From Sulfopaludibacter sp035606355 (GTDB lineage: Bacteria > Acidobacteriota > Terriglobia > Bryobacterales > Bryobacteraceae): a stretch of 64,000 nucleotides of DNA. The stretch covers positions 90,547 through 154,546 of the forward strand of contig DATNFO010000081.1 in the NCBI GenBank assembly GCA_035606355.1, in the 5' to 3' direction. The translations under genes and the position numbers were made by a program. The notes beneath the pieces were generated by a model that made no database searches, had not been told where the DNA came from, and was given only the letters and a program-made list of their open reading frames with translations. This document shows positions 26,637 through 34,626 of this stretch, in pieces (position 1 is the stretch's first letter; each line of letters opens with the position of its first letter).

Positions 26637-27977
26637 TTATGTTGGCATAAAGGCGGGTGGTTCTGTTTGGAGCGCGGGAACCACTGCGGGAAGGCGCAAC
26701 TCCACCTCAAGTCCAGGGTTTGCATTCCGCGCACGAATGGCGCCTTTGTGCAACTCGATGGCGCGGCGCGCAATCGAAAGACCCAGCCCGATACCTCCGC
26801 TGGCGCGGTCGCGGGCGCTCTCCACGCGATAAAACGCGTCGAACAGCCGCGGCAGCGAATCCTCCGGAACTCCCGGCCCGCGGTCGCGGATGCAGATGCG
26901 CGCCTCCTGTGCCTCGCGGCGCAGCGCGATCTCCACACTGGACTCCGCCGGTGTATAGCGAATCGCGTTGCGCACCACGTTTTCGATGGCACGGCGCAGC
27001 AGTTCCGGATCGCCCTGAACGGTCACGGGCTCGCGCTCTCCGTACTGAACGCGGCAGCCGCGCGCCTCGGCTTCGATCTGTGCGTCTTCGGCGATCTGTT
27101 CAATCAACTCGTCCAGCCGGATCGGGTCGCGGCGGAGACTGGAGGGGTCGCCTTCCGCGCGCGTCACCTGCAGCAACTGCCCCACCAGCGCATTCAGCCG
27201 GTCAGACTCCTTTTGAATACGGTTCAGATTAGCGTCGAGGCCTTCGCCCGAGCGCGCCAGTTCCACAGCGACTCCCAAGCGGGCGAGCGGCGACCGCAAT
27301 TCGTGCGAGATATCGAGCAGCAACCGGCGCTCGGCGGCGAGCAGCGTTTCGATGCGCGCGGCCATACGGTCGAACGCCTGGGCCAGGTCGCCGAGTTCGT
27401 CGCGGCGGTTCGAGTTGACGCGCGCGCTCAAGTCCCCGCGTCCGAATCGCTCGACGGCTTTTTGCAAAGCGCGCAGCGGGCTGGTGAAATGCAGCGCCAG
27501 CCAATAGCACAACAGCGTCGCAGCGCCGAGCACGAATAGATGATCGGGCGTGAGGAACCACGGAAACACCGTGGGCCGCGGCACGATGAAAAAGTACCAG
27601 TAGCGGCCATCTTCGGCGTGGCGCGCCACCAGGTCGTTGGAGACGCGGATGAATGGCAGCGGCCGGTTGCGTGCGCGCCGGATCAGGTCGGAGCGGTCTT
27701 TCCCGCTGAGCAGATCGCGTCCGTTTTCGTCGGTGAGGATGCCCTTGGCGTCGTAGACCTTTTCGAGAGTTTCCAGAAACGTCTGCAGGCCGGGGCGTCC
27801 GCCGGTTTCGTACGCGGCGCGCGCCTCCTCCAGTTGAAACGTGACCAGGCGCGTGACCGGCGCTTCGGATGTCGCGTTACGGTTCACGCTCAGAGCAGAG
27901 ATGAACGCCGAGCCCACCACTGTGATGGCCAGCGTGCACCAGAACCACAGCAGAATTTTGGCGAATAAGGAGCTCAT
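26637..27977 (-). CDS. Sensor histidine kinase, CpxA-like
   Basis: The 446-residue product has an N-terminal TM (about 10-30), an extracytoplasmic sensor domain (30-140), a second TM (about 143-165), a HAMP domain, the H box 'LLDISHELRSPLARLG', the N box 'ENVVRNAIRYTP', and G boxes 'DRGPGVPEDSL' and 'GGIGLGLSIARRA'. It is a membrane sensor that phosphorylates the OmpR-type regulator encoded just upstream, with which it overlaps by four bases (ATGA). A Spy/CpxP-like gene diverges from this operon, as in the enterobacterial Cpx system, which suggests envelope-stress sensing. Confidence 0.92.
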   Translation of the reverse strand: MSSLFAKILLWFWCTLAITVVGSAFISALSVNRNATSEAPVTRLVTFQLEEARAAYETGGRPGLQTFLETLEKVYDAKGILTDENGRDLLSGKDRSDLIRRARNRPLPFIRVSNDLVARHAEDGRYWYFFIVPRPTVFPWFLTPDHLFVLGAATLLCYWLALHFTSPLRALQKAVERFGRGDLSARVNSNRRDELGDLAQAFDRMAARIETLLAAERRLLLDISHELRSPLARLGVAVELARSGEGLDANLNRIQKESDRLNALVGQLLQVTRAEGDPSSLRRDPIRLDELIEQIAEDAQIEAEARGCRVQYGEREPVTVQGDPELLRRAIENVVRNAIRYTPAESSVEIALRREAQEARICIRDRGPGVPEDSLPRLFDAFYRVESARDRASGGIGLGLSIARRAIELHKGAIRARNANPGLEVELRLPAVVPALQTEPPAFMPT

Positions 27978-28675
27978 TCTTCGCGCTCGTCGTCCGGCGT
28001 CTTGCTGAACTGATAGCCAACGCCGCGAATGGTTTTTATCAGCGACTCACCGCGATTCAGCTTCTTCCGCAAATGCGAGATATGCATGTCGATGGAGCGA
28101 TCGAACGGCGTGGCTTTGCGGTTGTAGAAGTTTTCCATGAGCGCGTCGCGGGAAAGCACGCGGCCGGCGCTGCGCATCAGCATTTCCAGAATGTCGAATT
28201 CGAAGGTGGTGAGTTCGACGGGTTCGGCGCCGGCGAAGACCTCGCGCGTGCCCGGGTCCAGCACGATGCCGTTGACCTCCAGGCGATGCGACGCCGCGCC
28301 CGCGCTCGCCGGACGCGGTTCGTAGCGTCGCAGAATGGCGCGGATACGCGCGGCCAGTTCGCGCGGGTTGAAAGGCTTCGGCAAGTAATCGTCCGCGCCG
28401 AGTTCGAGGCCTATGATGCGGTCCACATCTTCGCCGCGCGCGGTCAGCATGATCACCGGCACTTTGCTGTGCTCGCGTAGCCGGCGCAGAATCTCGAAGC
28501 CGTCCAGACCCGGCAGCATGACGTCCAGCACGATCAAATCGACGCCGGGCTGCTGCGCGCGTTCCAGGCCGCGGCGGCCTTCGTTCTCAAACTCCACATC
28601 AAAGCCCTCGCGCCGCAGAAACTCGCTCATGAGGGAGCACAGTTCGGTGTCGTCATCGATCAAGAGAATCCGCAC
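27974..28675 (-). CDS. OmpR-family response regulator, CpxR-like
   Basis: The 233-residue product has a receiver domain (acidic pair in 'LLIDDDTELCS', phospho-acceptor Asp51 in 'LIVLDVMLPG', Lys in 'DYLPKPFNPREL') and a C-terminal winged helix ('LTTFEFDILEMLMRSAGRVLSRDAL', 'RSIDMHISHLRKKL', 'IRGVGYQF'). It would bind DNA upstream of target genes, likely including the divergent Spy/CpxP-like gene. The start is GTG at 28675. A TAATCT hexamer (reverse, 28687-28682) lies six bases upstream, implying a leaderless or nearly leaderless mRNA. Confidence 0.93.
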   Translation of the reverse strand: MRILLIDDDTELCSLMSEFLRREGFDVEFENEGRRGLERAQQPGVDLIVLDVMLPGLDGFEILRRLREHSKVPVIMLTARGEDVDRIIGLELGADDYLPKPFNPRELAARIRAILRRYEPRPASAGAASHRLEVNGIVLDPGTREVFAGAEPVELTTFEFDILEMLMRSAGRVLSRDALMENFYNRKATPFDRSIDMHISHLRKKLNRGESLIKTIRGVGYQFSKTPDDEREE

Positions 28676-28793
28676 GGCTAAAGATTACCACCGGGGGCCG
28701 GGGTGGGCGCGAGTGCTTTTACACTCATTTACCACCACGACAAACTCCGTTTACATGGTGTTCTTAGAGTTGAAGGTGAGAGGACAACTCACT
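28676..28793. promoter_or_regulatory. Divergent promoter region between CpxR-like and Spy/CpxP-like genes
   Basis: This 118-base gap holds a leftward -10-like TAATCT (28687-28682) for the regulator gene. On the right it holds a ribosome-binding site (GAGAGGA, about 28778-28784) for the Spy-like gene. The pair 'tttac ... ctccgtttac' near 28727 and 28746 could form a regulator-binding direct repeat, but this is a guess. Confidence 0.4.
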
Positions 28794-29252
28794 ATGAAAC
28801 GCAACGTTTTCCAGTTATTCGCAATCGGGGCCGCGGTCGCCGGAATGGCGCTGGCACAGGCTCCCGCAACACCGGCGGCGCCCGCCGCACCGGTAGTCCG
28901 GCAGCATCGCGCGGCCGTGCGCAAGCGCATGATGCAGCGGCTGAATCTAACGGACGCGCAGAAGCAGCAGGCCAAGGCCATCTTCCAGCAGACGCGTCAA
29001 TCGACCGTGGCGGTTCGCCAACAATTGAAGAGCAATCGCGAGGCGCTCGCCGCCGCGGTGAAGGCCAACAATCAGCAGCAAATCGACCAGCTTTCGGCTA
29101 GTCAGGGACAATTAAGGGGTCAGATGCTGGCTGCCCGCAGCGAGGTGATGGCGAAGGTCTACCAGATCCTGACGCCGGAACAGAAGGCTAAAGCCGAGAG
29201 GATGCACCAGGCCATCCGGATGCGGATGAAGGATCGCGTGCGCCGCGGGTAA
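28794..29252 (+). CDS. Spy/CpxP family periplasmic chaperone-like protein (LTXXQ)
   Basis: The 152-residue product has a signal peptide (MKRNVFQLFAIGAAVAGMALA), an Ala/Pro linker, and a helical domain with two LTXXQ motifs, 'LNLTDAQKQQAKAIF' and 'ILTPEQKAKAERM'. This is the signature of Spy/CpxP proteins, which bind unfolded periplasmic proteins and restrain the Cpx sensor. It diverges from a CpxR-CpxA-like operon, the same arrangement as cpxP next to cpxRA, so feedback control of the kinase is a reasonable inference. ATG 28794 follows a good ribosome-binding site; upstream in-frame starts are rejected. Confidence 0.85.
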   Translation: MKRNVFQLFAIGAAVAGMALAQAPATPAAPAAPVVRQHRAAVRKRMMQRLNLTDAQKQQAKAIFQQTRQSTVAVRQQLKSNREALAAAVKANNQQQIDQLSASQGQLRGQMLAARSEVMAKVYQILTPEQKAKAERMHQAIRMRMKDRVRRG

Positions 29253-29264
29253 AGGATGGTTGTG

Positions 29265-29463
29265 CTCGTCGCACCGCGTTCGCCTTTCGATACACCTTTT
29301 ACCGCTCCCTGACGGTCGCGGCTCCGTTAGCAGAATCAAGTACATACGGAGCCGTGACCGTAAGGGAGCGGTAAAAGGGTGCCGGTGATGCGAGTGCTTT
29401 GGAAGTTGGCGTAAAAGCAACTCGATTTTTTCAGCAATCGGCCCGCGAGGGACCGCCGCTCCC
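29265..29463. repeat. Dispersed ~190-bp repeat with long hairpin, copy 1
   Basis: This region is clearly homologous to 55762-55985, in the same orientation. Its core is an imperfect hairpin: 29295-29326 pairs with 29347-29378 (32 bases, two mismatches), with a 20-base loop beginning TTAGCAGAATCAA. Beyond the hairpin, 'gatgcgagtgc' and 'caactcgatttttt' are shared with the other copy, and both end with a GGGAGCGGTAA or CCGCTCCCTTA string. It has no coding potential. Confidence 0.85.
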
Positions 29464-30543
29464 TTACTTCAGCGCACACAAAGGGTCGCCGAAAATCACT
29501 CCCTGCCAGCTCAACAACGGCAGCCCCATATAAAAACTCTCCGCCAGATTACGACCCTGAAAGTACGCGGGCAGAACGTAATCCGGCCGCGCGCAGCCAC
29601 CCAGGAACGGCTCATACGCATTCCCCGACGCCCCCGTCGCGCCCTCATGGATGAAATCCGCGCTGAGTCCCTGCGGCGACCCACCCCACCAGTGCAGCCT
29701 GTCGTTCCAATCGGTGTACGTCCAGGAATCGGGCGGACGCTTGAGCGTTCGCGCGTTCGTCGAAACGAATTCCGTCGCGATGCCGCCCGGCAGCCACTGC
29801 AAGTGCAGCCAGCGCTCCTTGCGGTGAGGATCGTTCGAGCCCCACGACGCGTATCCTATGACATCCTTCACGCCCGTCACGATGCGCGTGGAGTCGTCGA
29901 AAAGTGTGCGGTCCGTCGGCAGTAAGATGGCCGCGTCGCGCAGCCAGTTGTTGCCCTCTTTATCGTTGTTGTCCGTCAGGTCGACCACAAACGTGCCGCG
30001 ATTCCGCGCCTGCAGGCTGCGGTCGATCATCCCCTTGATATCGTTCCAGTCGTATGCCGCCAGGCGCGTCACCAGGTAGATCGGAAACTGAGGATGCCGG
30101 AACGCGGCGTTGCGTTTGCCGAAGAACGGATTGGCGATTCCGCCGGGACGCTCGAATTTCTGACCCTTCAGTTTGGAATAGAGCAGCGTCAACTCGGAAT
30201 CGAGCGACGCGGCCGCGCGCGTGAGCCCGCCGCCGGGTCCGTCGACTTTCAGCGGCACGCCCATTGTAGTAACGATGTACAGCACCTTTTCGACGAGCTG
30301 CTTTTTCTTCAAGCACTCGGCGATCGGCGTCTCCACCTCGCGTTCATATACGCCCCACTGGATTTCTTCGTCGCTCGTTGTCGCGATGGTGCAGACGTTT
30401 GCCACCGGGATGCTGCGGCGCGTGCGGTAGTAATCTCCCACTTGCCGGGAGATCGCGCTGTTCGAATTCACTACCACGAGCACGTTCTCGCCGGTTTGCG
30501 CGAACGCCGCCCAGGCGGCCGCCAGCACCAGGAGCAGTTTCAC
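29464..30543 (-). CDS. TIGR03790 family secreted protein
   Basis: The 359-residue product has a signal peptide (MKLLLVLAAAWAAFA) and then 'VLVVVNSNSAISRQVGDYY', 'VLYIVTTMGVPLKVDG', 'RLAAYDWNDIKGMIDR', 'VIGYASWGSND' and a terminal 'LLSWQGVIFGDPLCALK'. These are the recurring blocks of the TIGR03790 family, found in Acidobacteria, myxobacteria and others and of unknown function. The GTG start is at 30543 and a TATCAT hexamer (reverse, 30556-30551) lies seven bases upstream. The gene diverges from the LysR gene; both promoters fall in about 100 bases. Confidence 0.85.
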   Translation of the reverse strand: MKLLLVLAAAWAAFAQTGENVLVVVNSNSAISRQVGDYYRTRRSIPVANVCTIATTSDEEIQWGVYEREVETPIAECLKKKQLVEKVLYIVTTMGVPLKVDGPGGGLTRAAASLDSELTLLYSKLKGQKFERPGGIANPFFGKRNAAFRHPQFPIYLVTRLAAYDWNDIKGMIDRSLQARNRGTFVVDLTDNNDKEGNNWLRDAAILLPTDRTLFDDSTRIVTGVKDVIGYASWGSNDPHRKERWLHLQWLPGGIATEFVSTNARTLKRPPDSWTYTDWNDRLHWWGGSPQGLSADFIHEGATGASGNAYEPFLGGCARPDYVLPAYFQGRNLAESFYMGLPLLSWQGVIFGDPLCALK

Positions 30544-30650
30544 AGCAACGATGATATGCGTTGCGGGCGCGGCGCCGCAAGCAGATGACGTTCTGTTAGA
30601 ATGGTTTGCAAAGCATTTCTGCGTTGAGCGCTGGTCCGCCCCGCGCCATT

Positions 30651-31595
30651 ATGGACTTCGATCAGCTTCACACGTTCCTGGAAATCGTTCGGCTGAAGAG
30701 CTTTTCCAAAGCTGCGCAAACCTGCTACCGCACCCAGCCCGCGATTAGCGCCCAGGTCCGTCAGCTCGAACAGGAATTGCGCGCCGACCTGTTTGAGCGT
30801 TTCGGCAGCCGCATTTCCCTCACCACCGCCGGCCGCATTTTTGCGGGCTACGCCGAGCAGATGCTGGATACGCGCCGGCGCGCGCAGGACGCGATCGCCG
30901 AGCTCGAAGCGAACCCGCGCGGCGAACTCGTCATCGCGGCAAATGAAGCGACTTGCATTTATATTCTGCCGAAGGTTTTTTCGGTCTATCGCGGGTTGTT
31001 TCCTGCCGTGCAGTTGCAGGTGGATCGCTCCTACGCTTCGCGCGTGGTGGAAGCGGTCATGGACAACTCGGCGGATTTCGGCCTCACGCAGCTTCCCGTC
31101 GATGAAAAACGCCTGCAAGTGGTCTCTATTTATCGCGACGAAATCCGCGTGATCGTGCCGTCGGGGCATGCACTCGCCGGCCGTCAATCCGTAGAGCCGC
31201 GCGATCTGCTGGATTCCTACCTGCTGCTGCCGAAAGCCGGCAAAACGCGGTCACGCCTGAACGAGTGGCTGGAGCCGGTGGAAGACCAGATCCGCATCTC
31301 CATGGAGCTCGATTCCACGGAGATGATGAAGCGCTTTGTGATCGCCGGGCTGGGGCTGAGTTTCGTGGCTGTTTCGAATTGCCGCGAGGAGGTCGCAGCG
31401 GGTAAACTGAAAGCCATCCCTGTGGCGCCCGAACCGATGGTGCGCCGTCTAGGGCTGATTTATCGCAAGGACAAAGCGCTGTCGAAGGCCGCTTTGGGGT
31501 TCATCCAGGTCGTGCTGGATAATGTGGGTAATGAGGACGCGCCTCCCCGCCAGGATTCCGGGAAAACGGGCGCCCCGCAGGTGACCGCCCGATGA
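30651..31595 (+). CDS. LysR-family transcriptional regulator
   Basis: The 314-residue product has the N-terminal LysR helix-turn-helix ('MDFDQLHTFLEIVRLKSFSKAA', 'RTQPAISAQVRQLE', 'ELRADLFERFG'). A substrate-binding effector domain follows (from about 90; 'GELVIAANEATCIYILPKVF'). It would control nearby or divergent genes in response to a small ligand that cannot be told from sequence. A TAGAAT box at 30597-30602 is a likely -10 for a leader of about 45 bases. The next gene overlaps its stop by four bases (ATGA). Confidence 0.92.
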   Translation: MDFDQLHTFLEIVRLKSFSKAAQTCYRTQPAISAQVRQLEQELRADLFERFGSRISLTTAGRIFAGYAEQMLDTRRRAQDAIAELEANPRGELVIAANEATCIYILPKVFSVYRGLFPAVQLQVDRSYASRVVEAVMDNSADFGLTQLPVDEKRLQVVSIYRDEIRVIVPSGHALAGRQSVEPRDLLDSYLLLPKAGKTRSRLNEWLEPVEDQIRISMELDSTEMMKRFVIAGLGLSFVAVSNCREEVAAGKLKAIPVAPEPMVRRLGLIYRKDKALSKAALGFIQVVLDNVGNEDAPPRQDSGKTGAPQVTAR

Positions 31596-32029
31596 AATGT
31601 AGCCGCTGCCGCAAGAAGTTCCGCGAAGAAGATGCCCGGTGCCCGCATTGCGGCGAACCCAATCCGGAAACCAGCGGACTGTTTCAGACCTCAACGGTCC
31701 TGATCTGTTCCGGCGGATCGGACATGGTTTTTCGCAGCGTGGATGAAGTGCCGGCGAGGCTGCGCTCCAAGCTGCTGAAGACCACCAACAGCCCCAATTC
31801 CGCCACTATCCTGATTGCCGACCGGCGCGGGCGCAAGGAAATCGCGCGCGCCATGCGCAAGCTGCCCTGGAATGCCCAGCGGCGGCTAATGCATTCCGTC
31901 CTCGGTCAGGAGCCGGGCGGCGGATGGCAGCAGTGGGTCACACCCCGGCGCAAACGCATCGCGGCTGCGCTGATTTTCATGCTTGCCCTCGCGCTCATCG
32001 CCCTGGTCTTTACGCACCACTGGCAATAA
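31592..32029 (+). CDS. Zinc-ribbon protein with C-terminal TM anchor
   Basis: The 145-residue product begins with a four-cysteine zinc ribbon ('MKCSRCRKKFREEDARCPHCGEP', broken here only by spacing) and ends with one hydrophobic helix followed by 'THHWQ', a tail-anchor layout. The middle carries Lys/Arg-rich helices. Function unknown. The ATG overlaps the LysR stop, so translation is coupled. A PilZ gene follows 40 bases later on the same strand. Confidence 0.7.
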   Translation: MKCSRCRKKFREEDARCPHCGEPNPETSGLFQTSTVLICSGGSDMVFRSVDEVPARLRSKLLKTTNSPNSATILIADRRGRKEIARAMRKLPWNAQRRLMHSVLGQEPGGGWQQWVTPRRKRIAAALIFMLALALIALVFTHHWQ

Positions 32030-32069
32030 ATCCCTAAAGGTTTCGCCTTCCGCTGCCGATGCGTAATGC

Positions 32070-32396
32070 ATGGAGCAGCGCCGCGAACCTCGTTTTGCCG
32101 CCGATCAGACGGTCCAGGTAACCATCCTCGGCACTCCAGCAGTCCGTTGCACCGGCGTCGTAAAGGATGCCTCCGGCCGCGGCGTCGGACTCGCCTTACC
32201 GGTCGCGGTAGCGGTGGGAGCGGCAATCAGGATCGATATTCCCGACTGCTTGTTGCTGGGTGAGGCGGTTTTCTGCCGCAAATCCGGGGATGGCTTCGTC
32301 GTCGGAGTGGAATTGCAGCAGATGTTGAACGGGCTGGCACGTCTGGCGGAGGTGGTCGGAGAATTTCGAGAGGTACGCCTGACCGAGCCGGCCTAA
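32070..32396 (+). CDS. PilZ domain protein
   Basis: The 108-residue product consists of a single PilZ-like barrel: the N-terminal 'EQRREPRFAADQTVQVTI' supplies the RxxR-type motif that binds cyclic di-GMP. The second motif (D/NxSxxG) appears as 'KDASGRGVGLAL'. It probably responds to c-di-GMP in surface behaviour or secretion. No effector domain is fused. Its stop abuts the convergent endonuclease-like gene without any gap. Confidence 0.8.
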   Translation: MEQRREPRFAADQTVQVTILGTPAVRCTGVVKDASGRGVGLALPVAVAVGAAIRIDIPDCLLLGEAVFCRKSGDGFVVGVELQQMLNGLARLAEVVGEFREVRLTEPA

Positions 32397-33194
32397 CTAA
32401 CGTGCCGGCGGGAATCCTTCCAATCTGGCCCAGACCGCATGATGATCTGAAAAATCGAGCGGAATTACTTCGGACGCCGTGGAGCGCAGCCCCGCCATCC
32501 AGATCCAGTCGAGATGCATGCCCAGGTAGTCGAACGTGGTGGCCGATTCGGGAATCGCCGACCGGAACCCGCGCCCTCGCATGAACGCCTCTACCGCTAC
32601 GGCTTGCGATTGCCATGCGGGTAGCGGCAGCACGTGGCCGATCCAGTAGAACGGGTTCGAATTGAAGTCGCCTGCCACAATCCGCTTCTCGGAGGCGCCG
32701 GGGCGTTGCGTGGCCGGTTCGAGTTGCGCCAGACGGTCCGCGGCATTCAGACGCGTGTCCAGGTGAACGTCTTCTATCCGAAGCGGTCCGTAGGGAGTAT
32801 CGGCAAGGGCCGAAAGCGCGAAGCGGTCGCGCGAGTGAAAACGGAGGTCGAATCGCTTGAGCCGCTGGGATTGTACGTCGCGCAAGGGAAAGCGCGAGAG
32901 AATCGCCAGACCGCGATCCTTCACTCCCGCAGCTTCCGGCATGTAGGCCACGTGCAGCCCCAGGGCGCGGCCGAGCCCGGTGGCGACGCATTCCGTTCCG
33001 GGGTTCTCCTGCACCTCTTGCAAGAGCAGTATGTCTGCTGTGCGGATGTGGGGCGAGCGCGCCCATTCCCCCACGACGCGGCTGGTGGAGGTTTCTTTGG
33101 CCATGTTCACGGTGACTACCGAAAGGCCGGGCGCGGCGGATACAGCGAAAGGGGAAAGGAGGGCCGCAAGCAGCGGCAGTATGAACCTGTACAT
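32397..33194 (-). CDS. Secreted endonuclease/exonuclease/phosphatase family protein
   Basis: The 265-residue product has a signal peptide (MYRFILPLLAALLSPFAVSA). It shows the EEP-superfamily motifs 'VVTVNMAKE', 'ILLLQEVQENPG' (metal-binding Glu), 'RIEDVHLDT', 'RIVAGDFNSNPFYW' (Asp and Asn) and a terminal 'LDFSDHHAVWARLE' (catalytic Asp-His). Such secreted enzymes cleave nucleic acids or phosphoesters; the substrate is not clear. The in-frame start at 33275 would overlap the divergent PLD gene, so ATG 33194 is preferred. Confidence 0.85.
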   Translation of the reverse strand: MYRFILPLLAALLSPFAVSAAPGLSVVTVNMAKETSTSRVVGEWARSPHIRTADILLLQEVQENPGTECVATGLGRALGLHVAYMPEAAGVKDRGLAILSRFPLRDVQSQRLKRFDLRFHSRDRFALSALADTPYGPLRIEDVHLDTRLNAADRLAQLEPATQRPGASEKRIVAGDFNSNPFYWIGHVLPLPAWQSQAVAVEAFMRGRGFRSAIPESATTFDYLGMHLDWIWMAGLRSTASEVIPLDFSDHHAVWARLEGFPPAR

Positions 33195-33267
33195 CGGGGT
33201 CTGCGGGTTAGATGCTCCAGGATGTGCGCTGGTCGCAATTTGCACCTGACGTGCACCGGGGACTAGC

Positions 33268-34623
33268 GTGTCCACCGTTCGCGACCGTCTGACTTCGGTG
33301 GCCTCCCGGCCCCGCGATCATCACCACGAACTGCACCGCCGCGCCAAATCGCACAAGCTTCTGGCAATTGTGGCGGCCCTCGCCCTGGCGTTTCAAACCG
33401 GCCTGGTGCTGATCTCACTGTTCGAGCCGCCGCTGCGCTACAACATCCCCGACCCGGGCAGCGAGCCGCTGGACTCGAAACAGTTCATCGATATTCTTTC
33501 CGCCACGACCGGTGGCTGGACGGCGGGGACGAACTCCGTTCAGGTGCTGACGAACGGGGACAAGTTTTACCCCGCCGAGCTGGCGGCCATCCATGCGGCG
33601 CAACATTTTGTGCACATCGAGTGCTACATCTTCCAGAAGGGCCGCGTCAGCGACATGATTCTCAACGCGCTGGAGGAAAGGGCGCGTGCGGGCGTCGAGG
33701 TTCGCATGATCATCGATGCGGTGGGCAGCAGCGCCTATCCCGACAGCCGGTTTGCGACGCTGCGGAGTTTCGGCGGCCGCGTTGCCTGGTATCACCGGGT
33801 CCGGTGGTATTCGTGGCCGCGCGCCAACAATCGCACGCATCGCGAACTGACGGTGGTGGACGGCACGGTAGCGTTCATCGGCGGCGCAGGGTTCGCCGAT
33901 CAATGGCTCATGCAGGTGGGGCACGATCCGCAGTGGCGCGATACCGTGCTGCGCGTCGAAGGCGCCGCGGCCACCGGCCTCGATGGCACGTTTAGCGAAA
34001 ACTGGCTGGAATCTTCCGGCGAAGTGCTCATCGCGCCGAAGTACTTTCCAGTGCTGGACACGCAGGGCGGCCCGACGGCGCTGATCGTGACCAGTTCGCC
34101 GACGGCGGGGAGGTCCTCGGAAGCGCGCGTGCTGATTCAGTCGCTGATCGCCAAGGCCACACGCACCATCGACATCACCAATCCGTACTTCCTCCCGGAT
34201 AAAACGCTGCGAGAGGAGCTTGCGAAGGCGGTGCGGCGCGGCGTCAACGTCAGAATCCTGGTGCCGGGGAAGAAGGCCGATCACCTGCTGACGCGACGAT
34301 CCAGCCGCGCGCTCTATGGCGACCTGCTCAGAGCCGGCGCGCACATTTACGAATATCAACCATCCATGATCCACGCCAAGATCACTGTGGTGGACGGGCT
34401 ATGGGCGGTGGCCGGATCGACGAACTTCGATTCGCGCTCCTTCGCGCTGAACGATGAAGTGAATCTCGCGATGCCGAATCCCGCGCTGGCGGGGAGGCTG
34501 GAACAGGATTTCGCGAACGATCTGGCGTCCAGCCGCCAGATCTCCTACGACGAGTGGAAACACCGCCCCATCTGGGAGCGCCTGCAGGAGCGCATCGGGT
34601 GGCTGATCGAAAACGAGGAGTAG
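33268..34623 (+). CDS. Phospholipase D-family cardiolipin synthase-like protein
   Basis: The 451-residue product has one N-terminal TM (about 28-50) and two HKD-type motifs. The first is degenerate ('HRELTVVDGTVAFIGGAGF', with R in place of K) and the second is standard ('HAKITVVDGLWAVAGSTNFDSRSF'). The order and the spacing fit bacterial cardiolipin synthases, which join two phosphatidylglycerols. The replaced Lys in the first motif is worth noting. The GTG start lies 74 bases from the divergent endonuclease-like gene. Confidence 0.85.
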   Translation: MSTVRDRLTSVASRPRDHHHELHRRAKSHKLLAIVAALALAFQTGLVLISLFEPPLRYNIPDPGSEPLDSKQFIDILSATTGGWTAGTNSVQVLTNGDKFYPAELAAIHAAQHFVHIECYIFQKGRVSDMILNALEERARAGVEVRMIIDAVGSSAYPDSRFATLRSFGGRVAWYHRVRWYSWPRANNRTHRELTVVDGTVAFIGGAGFADQWLMQVGHDPQWRDTVLRVEGAAATGLDGTFSENWLESSGEVLIAPKYFPVLDTQGGPTALIVTSSPTAGRSSEARVLIQSLIAKATRTIDITNPYFLPDKTLREELAKAVRRGVNVRILVPGKKADHLLTRRSSRALYGDLLRAGAHIYEYQPSMIHAKITVVDGLWAVAGSTNFDSRSFALNDEVNLAMPNPALAGRLEQDFANDLASSRQISYDEWKHRPIWERLQERIGWLIENEE

Positions 34624-34626
34624 GCG

